This document shows positions 7,371 through 14,290 of a DNA stretch of 21,498 bases, piece by piece (positions within the stretch are counted from its first letter, which is position 1; every line of letters begins with the position of its first letter). Source of the DNA: JBFIHF01 sp964411125 (GTDB taxonomy: Bacteria > Myxococcota_A > Bradymonadia > Bradymonadales > Bradymonadaceae); the NCBI GenBank assembly GCA_964411125.1, contig CAYPJU010000095.1, positions 1 to 21,498 on the forward strand, read 5' to 3'. Made by a program: the position numbers and the translations under genes. The notes under the pieces are model-generated. The model was not told the DNA's origin. It saw nothing but the letters and a program-made list of their open reading frames with translations, and searched no databases.

Positions 7371-8375
7371 ATGGAAGACGTGCGAGAAGCAGTTTCGATC
7401 TACTACGGCAAGACCCTGCAGAAGACGGAGGACCTGGCGTTCGACGCGTGCTGCACGACCGACTACGACCCGGCGTTGACGGAGAAGCTGACCGCGGAGG
7501 TGCTCGACAAGCGCTACGGTTGCGGAAGCCCTCTTCCCGAAGCGCTCGAAGGGGCGACGGTCCTCGACCTGGGGTCGGGCGCCGGTGCCGATTGCTTCAT
7601 CGCCTCGCAACTCGTCGGACCGACCGGTCGCGTCATCGGCGTCGACATGACCGCCGAACAGCTCGAGGTCGCCCGTCGCAACATCGCCCCGCACATGGAT
7701 CGGTTCGGCTACGACGAGCCGAACATCGAGTTCCGCGAGGGGATGATCGAGGAGATCCCGGCCGAGGACGCGAGCGTCGACGTCGTGATCTCGAACTGCG
7801 TCATCAATCTGTCGAACGACAAAGAGAAGGTCTTCGCCGAGATCTGGCGCGTCCTCAAGCCGGGCGGCGAATTCTACATCGCGGACATCGTCGCGGACCG
7901 CCGCGTCCCCGCGCGCCTGCAGGAAGACGAGACGTTGTGGAGCGAGTGCCTGACGGGCGCGGCCTACGCCGAGGATCTTCGCCGTATGATGGCGGCGGCC
8001 GGTTTTCGTGACGTCCGCACAGTCAAATCGCGCCGCACCGGTGATGTGGTCGAAGGGATTCGATTCGACTCACGCACGCTGCGCGGCTTCAAGGTGGAGC
8101 TCGAGGACCGCTGCGAAGACTACGGTCAGGTCGCCGTCTACAACGGGACGATCGCGGGGCACGAGCTGCGCTTCACGCTCGACGACCATCACGTCTTCGA
8201 GGCGGGCCGCCCGATGCGCGTCTGCAAGAATACGGCGGACATGCTGACCGCGTCGCGTTTCGCGGCGCACTTCCGGGTGAGCGAGCCGCTGCAACACTTC
8301 GGTCTGTTCGACTGCGCCCCGGTGCCGAGCGAGGCGACCGATGCGCCCGCCCCTTCGACCGGCTCGTGCTGCTGA
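7371..8375 (+). CDS. arsM: arsenite S-adenosylmethionine methyltransferase
   Basis: The protein has 334 residues and a class I SAM methyltransferase domain (VLDLGSGAG, 64-72; GVDMT, 90-94). The arsenic-binding cysteines are all present: C27-C28 (FDACCT), C51 (RYGCGSP), C143 (ISNCVINLS) and C193 (WSECLTGA). They correspond to C44, C72, C174 and C224 of the characterised algal ArsM. The C-terminus ends GSCC, a tail common among bacterial homologues. The enzyme would methylate As(III) to volatile or less retained species in the cytosol. AGGAGG lies 5 bases before the ATG and fixes the start. No arsR, arsB or arsC is adjacent. A TolC-family gene follows on the same strand and a pirin/FMN reductase operon is divergent. 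Confidence 0.95.
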   Translation: MEDVREAVSIYYGKTLQKTEDLAFDACCTTDYDPALTEKLTAEVLDKRYGCGSPLPEALEGATVLDLGSGAGADCFIASQLVGPTGRVIGVDMTAEQLEVARRNIAPHMDRFGYDEPNIEFREGMIEEIPAEDASVDVVISNCVINLSNDKEKVFAEIWRVLKPGGEFYIADIVADRRVPARLQEDETLWSECLTGAAYAEDLRRMMAAAGFRDVRTVKSRRTGDVVEGIRFDSRTLRGFKVELEDRCEDYGQVAVYNGTIAGHELRFTLDDHHVFEAGRPMRVCKNTADMLTASRFAAHFRVSEPLQHFGLFDCAPVPSEATDAPAPSTGSCC

Positions 8376-8442
8376 ACGTTCCGACTTTCAGGCGAACCCT
8401 CGGTGCGACTGGTCACCGAAGTCCTCTGTCCGCAGTTCCTCC

Positions 8443-9687
8443 GTGAAACCGAAACAACTTCTCGTCGCATTCGCCCTCCTCCTCGCCGCCTCGACCGCGC
8501 ACGCGGAGGAGATCACGCTCGACCAGGCGATCTCGGAGCTCGAGGGTTCGAGCGAAGATTGGACGGCGGTCGAGGTTCGCATCGACCGTGCTCGCGCGCT
8601 TCGTCGACAGGCGCTCGCGTCGCTACTGCCGCAGCTCTCCGCGGGTGCATCGACGACCTACAACGGACAACAGGTGGAGTTCGGTGACCGTGTCGTCCGA
8701 CGGCGCTTCGACTGGGGTGCGAGCGGCACGGCACGCCTCACGCTGTTCGATGCGACGCAGTATCCGCTGGTGGCAGCGGCGAAGAAGCGCATCGAAGTCG
8801 CCGAAGCGCAGGGTGAATGGACGCGGCGACTGCTCCGCTTCGAGGTGGAGTCGACGTTCTACGAGCTCGCCGCGGCCCAGCGTGACATCGCGATCGCCGA
8901 GCAGACGATCGCGCTCCGCAAGGCGTACGTCGAGCGGGCGAAGGCGCTGGAGGGCGCCGGAATCGCCCTCCCCCTCGACGTGGCGCGCGCCACCGCACAG
9001 TTGCTCGAGGCCGAACAGCTTCTGCTGGAGGCGCAGGCGCGGATGGGCAACCAGGCGGACGCGCTCGCCGTCTTGCTCGTGCGCGAGCCCGATGGAACTC
9101 TCCGCGCGAATCTGTCGCCCGCTGTCCCCGAGCCGCCGGCAGAAGCGGGCGGGACGTCGGGACGACGGGACCTCGAAGCGCAGCGGCTGGAGATCGATGC
9201 GCTCGATTCGGTGGAGACGTCGCGGTGGTGGCTCCTCGCCCCGACGCTCGGGCTGCAGGGAGACGTCCGTGCTGGGCCGCCGTCGTTCAGCGCTCCCGAC
9301 GGTGTGAACTGGTCGGTGACGCTGTCGCTCGGCTGGGTGCTCTACGACGGTGGGGCGCGCTACGCCCTGGTCGACGTCGCGAACGCGAACCTTCGCGAAG
9401 CGGAGCTGCAACTATCACGGGCCGAACGCGAGGCGCGCGCCGAGCTGACCGCCGCGCTCCGCACCTGGCGAAGTGCCTACCGCGCCATCATGGTCGCCGA
9501 GCAGCAGGTCCAGGTCGCGCGCGAGGCGTACGAGATGACCAACGCGCGGTTCGAATCGGGCCTCGCGACGAGCATCGAGGTCGTCGAAGCGTCGGACTCG
9601 CTCTTCCGCGCCGAGGCGAGCCTGTCGGACGCGCGGCTCGCCGCGGACGTGGCGGCGGCGCGCTGGCGGTATCTGCGCGAAGACTGA
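8443..9687 (+). CDS. TolC-family outer membrane efflux protein
   Basis: The protein has 414 residues from a GTG at 8443. It begins with a clear signal peptide (MKPKQLLVAFALLLAASTAHA, cleaved after about residue 21). The rest shows the two-fold repeat of outer membrane efflux proteins: ITLDQAI, long Ala/Glu-rich helices with heptad character, and a second copy beginning near SVTLSLGWVLYDGG with ARFESGLATSIEVVEA close to the end. Such proteins form trimeric channels joined to a periplasmic adaptor and an inner-membrane pump. No adaptor or pump gene is nearby. No good ribosome site precedes the GTG, and an upstream ATG at 8341 would overlap arsM and lack a leading signal peptide. It lies 67 bases after arsM and could share its transcript. 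Confidence 0.88.
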   Translation: MKPKQLLVAFALLLAASTAHAEEITLDQAISELEGSSEDWTAVEVRIDRARALRRQALASLLPQLSAGASTTYNGQQVEFGDRVVRRRFDWGASGTARLTLFDATQYPLVAAAKKRIEVAEAQGEWTRRLLRFEVESTFYELAAAQRDIAIAEQTIALRKAYVERAKALEGAGIALPLDVARATAQLLEAEQLLLEAQARMGNQADALAVLLVREPDGTLRANLSPAVPEPPAEAGGTSGRRDLEAQRLEIDALDSVETSRWWLLAPTLGLQGDVRAGPPSFSAPDGVNWSVTLSLGWVLYDGGARYALVDVANANLREAELQLSRAEREARAELTAALRTWRSAYRAIMVAEQQVQVAREAYEMTNARFESGLATSIEVVEASDSLFRAEASLSDARLAADVAAARWRYLRED

Positions 9688-9739
9688 CGCGGCTGGAAGC
9701 CGCGGCACCGCAGGTTCGGAGTAGCGGCTTCCAGCCGCG
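9688..9739. repeat. long inverted repeat built on GCGGCTGGAAGCCGC
   Basis: Perfect 16-base arms (9688-9703 and 9724-9739) surround a 20-base loop, starting on the base after the TolC stop codon. Each arm is itself a hairpin, GCGGCT-GGA-AGCCGC. The core GCTGGAAGCCGC is found again at 16704-16715 in another intergenic gap. It may act as a transcription-stop or mRNA-end structure for tolC, but no T-run follows it. Confidence 0.75.
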
Positions 9740-9828
9740 ATCGCGTTGCGCTTCCCCCCGCGATGCAGCCTTGCGCAGCCCCGCCGCCACAGCGCAGAAT
9801 GGCGCGGCTCCCCACGGCGAGAATGACG

Positions 9829-11406
9829 ATGCTGGTAGGCGACTCCCCGCTCAAGATGCAAGACATCCCGCGCGTCACGTACCTGCGTGACGAAGTAAAG
9901 ATCGCACCGGACGCCGCAAAGCGGATCGCCGCGGCCGCGAACTTCGTGCGTGAACAGGCGGAGAGCGGTCGTGCCGTCTACGGCGTGACGACCGGTTTCG
10001 GCGCGAACCGCGACCGGGTGATCAAGCCCGAGGACGCGCGGACCCTGCAGGAACGGCTGATCATGAGCCACGCGTGCGGCGTCGGCCCCGACCTCCCCGA
10101 AGACGTCGTTCGCACCATGATGCTGCTGCGGATCGCCGCGCTCGCCCGCGGCAACTCCGGGCTTCGTGTCGAAACGCTGCAGCTCTTGGTCGACATGCTC
10201 AACGCCGGTGTCCACCCGCGGATCCCCGAGTTCGGCAGCGTCGGGGCGAGCGGCGACCTCTGCCCCCTCGCGCACATGTGTCTGCCGATGATCGGTCACG
10301 GCGAAGTCGACTACGAAGGCCAGCGGTATGCGGGCGCGGATGGGATGCGAGCGGCCGGGCTGGAGCCGATCGGCCTGACCTACAAAGAGGGGTTGGCGCT
10401 CCTGAACGGAACACAGGCGCAGACGGCGCTCGGGATGGTCGTCGCGACGGCGTTTTCGCGGCTACTCGACGCCGCCGACGTCGTCGCGGCGATGAGCCTC
10501 GAGGCCGTGGCGGGTCGTATGGAGGCGCTCGACCCCCGCATTCAGGAGCTGCGCGGTCGACCCGGTCAGATCCTCAGCGCCTCGAACGTGCGCGCGCTGC
10601 TCGTCGAGTCCGAGCTCGCCGGCGCTTTGCCCGGAGCTGTGGAAGGAAAGGTCGAGTACATCCAGGATTCGTACTGCCTGCGCTGCCTGCCGCAGGTTCA
10701 CGGCGCGTGCCGCGACGTGCTCGACCACGTCCAGGGCGTCCTCGAGGTCGAAGCGAACGCCGTCACGGACAATCCGCTCGTCTTCGCGCCCGAAGGCGAC
10801 ACGCCGGGGGCGATCCTGTCGGGTGGGAACTTCCACGGCGAGCCCGTCGCGATGGCGCTCGACTACCTGAAGATCGCGATCTCGGAGCTCGCCAACATCT
10901 CCGAGCGGCGCTCCGCCAAGCTGACGGACAAGTACTTCTCGGAAGGACTGCCGCCGTTCCTCGTCTCGAACCCCGGCCTGAACTCGGGGATGATGATCCC
11001 GCAGTACGTCGCCGCGGCGCTCGTCTCGGAGAACAAGGTCCAGTCGCACCCCGCCAGCGTGGACTCGATCCCGACGTCGGCGAACATGGAGGACCACGTT
11101 TCGATGGGGATGCACGCCGGGCTCGGCGCCCACCGAATCTTGCAGAACAGCGAGCGGGTCATCGCGATCGAGTACCTGATCGCCGCCCAGGCATTGGACC
11201 TGCGCGAAGGATACCAGCTCGGCGTCGGCACGCGTCGCGCCCTACGCCTGATCCGGCAGGAAGTCCCCTTCATGGAAGAGGATCGCGTCCTCTACCCCGA
11301 CATCCACGCGGCCGTGGCGCTCGTCCACGATGGCCGACTCGTCGACGAAGTCTCCGACATCATCAGCGCGCCGTCGCAGTCGCTCTGGCGCTTCACGAAG
11401 TCGTAG
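9829..11406 (+). CDS. hutH: histidine ammonia-lyase
   Basis: The protein has 525 residues and belongs to the aromatic amino acid lyase family. The MIO-forming triad Ala-Ser-Gly lies at 140-142 in GSVGASGDLCPLAHM. Residues of the Pseudomonas HutH active site can be matched: Y51 (VYGVTTGFG), H81, N193 (LLNGTQ), Y282 and R285 (QDSYCLRC), F335 (GGNFHG) and E421 (SANMEDHVSMG). The selectivity pair is Ser-His (IMSHACGVG), as in histidine lyases, rather than His-Leu (tyrosine) or Phe-Leu (phenylalanine). It converts L-histidine to urocanate. No hutU, hutI, hutG or hutC is nearby. The ATG at 9829 is preferred because GAGA lies 6-7 bases upstream; the ATG at 9823 is also possible. The Cys after ASGD, where Ala is usual, is a small oddity. 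Confidence 0.92.
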   Translation: MLVGDSPLKMQDIPRVTYLRDEVKIAPDAAKRIAAAANFVREQAESGRAVYGVTTGFGANRDRVIKPEDARTLQERLIMSHACGVGPDLPEDVVRTMMLLRIAALARGNSGLRVETLQLLVDMLNAGVHPRIPEFGSVGASGDLCPLAHMCLPMIGHGEVDYEGQRYAGADGMRAAGLEPIGLTYKEGLALLNGTQAQTALGMVVATAFSRLLDAADVVAAMSLEAVAGRMEALDPRIQELRGRPGQILSASNVRALLVESELAGALPGAVEGKVEYIQDSYCLRCLPQVHGACRDVLDHVQGVLEVEANAVTDNPLVFAPEGDTPGAILSGGNFHGEPVAMALDYLKIAISELANISERRSAKLTDKYFSEGLPPFLVSNPGLNSGMMIPQYVAAALVSENKVQSHPASVDSIPTSANMEDHVSMGMHAGLGAHRILQNSERVIAIEYLIAAQALDLREGYQLGVGTRRALRLIRQEVPFMEEDRVLYPDIHAAVALVHDGRLVDEVSDIISAPSQSLWRFTKS

Positions 11407-11413
11407 CGCGCGA

Positions 11414-11441
11414 TGCGCTTTGCGCTGTGCGCGGTGCGCAT
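11414..11441 (-). repeat. heptanucleotide tandem repeat, left block
   Basis: Four consecutive 7-base units of the form TGCGCNN (TGCGCTT, TGCGCTG, TGCGCGG, TGCGCAT) begin 7 bases after the hutH stop. A block of the same heptad in the opposite orientation lies at 11503-11551. The stretch 11414-11432 pairs with 11506-11524 at 17 of 19 positions, so the two blocks can fold into a long imperfect hairpin. Confidence 0.7.
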
Positions 11442-11458
11442 CTCGGGGGGCATGACGT

Positions 11459-11509
11459 CGGTGAGCGCGCGTCTCGCGCGACTCGAACCGGTGAGCGCAC
11501 GTCACGCGC
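11459..11509 (+). repeat. 21-base direct repeat pair with 30-base period
   Basis: The segments at 11459-11479 and 11489-11509 agree at 19 of 21 positions (core CGGTGAGCGC, then CGTC and CGCGC). They lie between the two heptad blocks in the hutH to sigma-factor gap. They may be paired protein-binding sites, or products of the same repeat expansion. Confidence 0.55.
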
Positions 11510-11551
11510 AAGGCGCAAAGCGCAAAGTGCACTGCGCAGAGCGCAGAGCGC
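11503..11551 (+). repeat. heptanucleotide tandem repeat, right block
   Basis: Seven consecutive 7-base units ending GCGC or GTGC are seen: CACGCGC, AAGGCGC, AAAGCGC, AAAGTGC, ACTGCGC, AGAGCGC, AGAGCGC. They are the reverse-complement type of the left block. They run directly into an A8 tract (11553-11560) and the palindrome before the sigma factor gene. Confidence 0.75.
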
Positions 11552-11557
11552 GAAAAA

Positions 11558-11570
11558 AAAGTGACACTTT
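11558..11570 (+). promoter_or_regulatory. palindrome AAAGTG-A-CACTTT upstream of the sigma factor
   Basis: Perfect 6-base arms surround a single central base, flanked by CGAAA and TTTCG, 48 bases before the sigma factor ATG. Position and symmetry fit an operator or part of the promoter, possibly recognised by the sigma factor itself or a separate regulator. No paired -35/-10 boxes could be assigned with confidence. Confidence 0.4.
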
Positions 11571-11618
11571 CGCGGCTCCGCGGTGACTTGATGGGGGAGA
11601 CGTGGAAGGGAGCGGTCG

Positions 11619-12101
11619 ATGGAACAGGCAAAAGTCGAGGCGCTGTACGAGCGATTCGGGCCGATGGTGTTCCGTCGGTGCCGCGCGATGCTGGGTAGCG
11701 AAGACGAGGCCGTCGACGCGATGCAGGACGTCTTCGTGAAGGTGATCGAGATGGGGAACGTCGAGATCGACTCGCCCTCCTCGCTCTTGTACTTGATCGC
11801 GACCCGCACCTGCCTCAACCGCATCCGGAGCCAGTCGCGGCGGAAGTCGACGCCGAACAGCGACCTCCTTGCGGAGATCGCTGAGCTCGGCGATCCCGGC
11901 GGCGCGTCCCGTGCGCGCTGGACTCTGAAGACGCTGTTCGGCGCGAACCCCGAGTCGTCGCAGATCATCGCGGTGCTCCATTTCCTGGATGGTCTGACGC
12001 TTCAAGAGACCGCCGACGAGGTCGGCATGTCGGTGTCGGGGGTTCGCCGCCGCATCCGCGTCCTGCGCAAACAGCTTCGTGCCCTGGAGGGTTCGTCATG
12101 A
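11619..12101 (+). CDS. ECF-type RNA polymerase sigma factor
   Basis: The protein has 160 residues. Region 2 occupies about 5-75: LYERFGPMVFRRCRAMLGSE, then DEAVDAMQDVFVKV (core binding) and SLLYLIATRTCLNRIR (-10 recognition). Region 4 is at about 115-156: LHFLDGLTLQETADEVGMSV followed by GVRRRIRVLRKQLRAL, a helix-turn-helix for the -35 element. There is no region 1.1 or 3, as in ECF (group 4) sigmas. GGGAG lies 7 bases before the ATG. Its stop overlaps the start of the next gene in an ATGA, so the two are translationally coupled and the downstream membrane protein is very likely its anti-sigma factor. The ECF subgroup cannot be assigned by eye. Confidence 0.93.
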   Translation: MEQAKVEALYERFGPMVFRRCRAMLGSEDEAVDAMQDVFVKVIEMGNVEIDSPSSLLYLIATRTCLNRIRSQSRRKSTPNSDLLAEIAELGDPGGASRARWTLKTLFGANPESSQIIAVLHFLDGLTLQETADEVGMSVSGVRRRIRVLRKQLRALEGSS

Positions 12102-13129
12102 GCGAGAGAGTATCTGACCGCATGCTGGAACGCGCATACCTCGGTGAGCTCGACGACGACCAGATGCGCGCCCTGTGGGAGCGGCTCGACCGCGACGGCG
12201 AACGCTACCGGCTGGAGGCGCTGATCGAGGGCCACGACGAGTTTTTGGAGCGTTACCCCGCGCCGATGATGGCCGCGCGGATTCGCGAGCGAGCGCGGCA
12301 GCAGGAGCGCTCGGCTGCGCGCCGTACACCTCACGGAACGGGACGCGCGATCGGTTTCGCCGCGGTCGCCGGGATCGTGACGGTCGGCATCGGACTGGCG
12401 CTGTCGAGCATCGAGACGAAGGATCAGGCGCCGCCCGTGGGCGGGGCGCGTCTATCGGTGACGGAGGTGCCCCCAGTGGAGCGTGCTCGGCAGGAGCCCG
12501 AAGTCCAGGATGTCAGGGACAAGCCCGCGACGGACGAGTCGGAGCGGATCGACCTCGGCCCGAAGCTCGGCCCGGGGAATCAGGTCATTCTCGCTCCGGG
12601 CGAAACGTTCGGAATCTCTGCGCGGGGAGTTTCACGGGTCGCGATCGACGAGACCAAGGTGTTGTCGGTGCGCGTGACGTCCAGCGCGAAGACGCTGCAG
12701 TTCACCGCCAACGAGCCTGGGCTCACCGGGATCTGGCTGAAGTCGAAGGCGGACAGCCCCACGTTTTTCGCCCGGGTCGCCGAGCCCGTCCCCGCCGACG
12801 CCCTCGACGAGGCCCTTCCGTTCCTGACCGCTGCGTTCGCGGCATGCGAACTTCCCGAGCGCAGTGTTCCTTCCGCGCAGCAGCCTGGCAGGCCGAAGGT
12901 CCGGATCTTGTTCTCGCCGAACGGCTCGGTCCTGTCGGCCCACCCCGAGGCGTTTGGCGAGTTCGAGGCGGCCCAGCTCGACTGCCCGCTGCAGAAGATT
13001 CGCGAGTGGGAGATCGCCGCGCAGGACGGGATGCGCACGGCTCTCCTCGGCATCGCGCCCTCCGCCATGCGAGGCGCGGGAGCGACGCCTCCGCCTCCTC
13101 AGTGGCGCGCGTTCGTGAACCCGCTCTGA
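12098..13129 (+). CDS. putative anti-sigma factor with a secretin-N (CpaC-like) periplasmic domain
   Basis: The protein has 343 residues. The N-terminal 80 residues are charged and helical (RMLERAYLGELDDDQMRALW), as in cytoplasmic anti-sigma domains, but the zinc HxxxCxxC motif is missing. A single TM helix follows at about 84-104 (AIGFAAVAGIVTVGIGLAL). The outer part has a Pro/Glu-rich linker and, at about 160-215, a segment like the N-terminal domain of pilus secretins such as CpaC: LAPGETFGISARGVSRVAID, then VRVTSS, LQFTANEPGLTGIWL. A C-terminal domain with a Cys pair (about 249 and 289) has no recognised family. Overlap of start with the sigma stop (ATGA) supports the anti-sigma role. The secretin-like domain may sense the envelope. 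The role is inferred from context. Confidence 0.75.
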   Translation: MSERVSDRMLERAYLGELDDDQMRALWERLDRDGERYRLEALIEGHDEFLERYPAPMMAARIRERARQQERSAARRTPHGTGRAIGFAAVAGIVTVGIGLALSSIETKDQAPPVGGARLSVTEVPPVERARQEPEVQDVRDKPATDESERIDLGPKLGPGNQVILAPGETFGISARGVSRVAIDETKVLSVRVTSSAKTLQFTANEPGLTGIWLKSKADSPTFFARVAEPVPADALDEALPFLTAAFAACELPERSVPSAQQPGRPKVRILFSPNGSVLSAHPEAFGEFEAAQLDCPLQKIREWEIAAQDGMRTALLGIAPSAMRGAGATPPPPQWRAFVNPL

Positions 13130-13244
13130 GTGGCCCGCTCCGCCTTCGACGCATCGTCGCGCCGCGGTTTCAGACTCTTTCAGTCGGTCCTGCCCGAAGA
13201 GTCGGCTACGTTGAGAATGAGACAAGTACTCGACAGAGAGCAGC

Positions 13245-13565
13245 ATGGAACTCGACGTGACCAGTTTGGTGGCCGTCGCCCTCGCCGTTGCGGGGTGTGC
13301 GATGGTGGCGTTCAGCCTCTGGCGCCTCGGCAGCCACCCCAACCTGACTCGAGGCGGGCGAGGACGACCGCTCACCGATTCGGTCGCGGTACCGGGTGAC
13401 GTCCGGCTGGCGAATAGCTTCGTGTTCGAGCCGGTGATGGAAGAGGCGGAGATCGAGAACGATCCGATCGTCGCGCCGGTCCTGAAAATGGCGCCGATTC
13501 GCTTGAACGCCGAAGAACCGACCCTCGAGATAACGCGCCGATTTCGGCGCCTCGCGCCGGGCTAG
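13245..13565 (+). CDS. small single-TM protein of unknown function
   Basis: The protein has 106 residues with one N-terminal hydrophobic segment (about 6-27, LVAVALAVAGCAMVAFSLW). A cytoplasmic-looking tail follows, rich in Arg/Pro and then acidic (VMEEAEIENDPIV). The codon third positions are GC-rich as in neighbours, and GAGAG lies about 5 bases before the ATG, so it looks real despite its size. It follows the putative anti-sigma gene by 115 bases on the same strand. Its TAG stop overlaps the TAG stop of the convergent MtfA gene inside the palindrome CTAG. No family is recognised. A long open frame on the opposite strand covers the same DNA but has an Arg-rich, low-complexity translation. 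Confidence 0.65.
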   Translation: MELDVTSLVAVALAVAGCAMVAFSLWRLGSHPNLTRGGRGRPLTDSVAVPGDVRLANSFVFEPVMEEAEIENDPIVAPVLKMAPIRLNAEEPTLEITRRFRRLAPG

Positions 13566-14290
13566 GCAGGCTCTTCGGCCGGATCGAGCTGGTAGAAGAG
13601 CGCCAACTGCTCGTAGAGATCGGGTGCTTGCTGGCGGAGCTGCTCCGCCTCTTCGAAGAACGATTCGGTCGCGACCGCGAAGAACTCCGCTTCGTTCTCG
13701 GCGCCGTATCGCCGAAGCACCGAAAGGTCGCCCTCCTTCAGATCCTGGTAGCGCGCGCTCAAGATGCGGCCCCAGGCCGGGTAGTGCGATCCCTTCTCGA
13801 GCACCGGAACGCCGTCGAACGAGCCGTCCTCGCGGTCGAGCACATGGGCGAACTCGTGGATCGCGGTGTCGTGTCCGTCTCGGCGGCTGCATATGCCGTC
13901 GCGGACTGCTTCCCAGCTCAGGACGACGACCCCCCAGTCGTGCGCCTCCCCCAGATGCAGCGTCCCCTGTTCCGCGTTTGGGTTTCGAAAGGTCCCGGGA
14001 TAGACCACGACTTCGCTCAGCCGGTCGTAGACTTCGGGTGGGAGCCGACGCGCGATGCGGGCCGCGGAACCGGCGATCGCGACCTTCATCTCGTCGGTGA
14101 CTTCCAGGTCGTGGGCGCCGACCCAGTCGACCGACAGAGCGAAGGTCTTGAGGCGTTCCAGAAACCCTTCGCGCTCCTGGTCGTCGAGGTCGTCGACGAA
14201 GGGGAAATACTCGTCGACCCACTCGAGCCACGCCTCGGGAAACGGGTCGTCGCTGAACCTCCAACGTCGGAACTTCCCGAGGAGGCTCAT
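13562..14290 (-). CDS. mtfA: MtfA-type zinc peptidase (M90 family)
   Basis: The protein has 242 residues, near the usual MtfA length. The zinc site is HEFAH at 145-149 (DTAIHEFAHVLD) with the conserved downstream EFFAVATESFFE (202-213) that supplies the third ligand, and the family ending LYEQLALFYQLDP. In E. coli MtfA binds the glucose repressor Mlc and has aminopeptidase activity; no Mlc-like regulator is present here, so the substrate is open. The ATG at 14290 overlaps the SDR stop in an ATGA, indicating translational coupling. The frame is open further upstream, but that part lies antisense-free inside the SDR gene and has an Arg-rich non-protein-like translation. It is the last gene of the ridA-SDR-mtfA operon. 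Confidence 0.93.
   Translation of the reverse strand: MSLLGKFRRWRFSDDPFPEAWLEWVDEYFPFVDDLDDQEREGFLERLKTFALSVDWVGAHDLEVTDEMKVAIAGSAARIARRLPPEVYDRLSEVVVYPGTFRNPNAEQGTLHLGEAHDWGVVVLSWEAVRDGICSRRDGHDTAIHEFAHVLDREDGSFDGVPVLEKGSHYPAWGRILSARYQDLKEGDLSVLRRYGAENEAEFFAVATESFFEEAEQLRQQAPDLYEQLALFYQLDPAEEPA

Noticed and set aside
10074..11564. Open frame of about 496 codons on the plus strand overlapping hutH
   Set aside because: It is out of frame with a fully conserved lyase and gives an Arg-rich translation.
13206..14264. Open frame of about 350 codons on the minus strand across the small membrane protein and mtfA
   Set aside because: It is a different frame from MtfA, which has its zinc motif and family length. 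The translation is Arg-rich and featureless.
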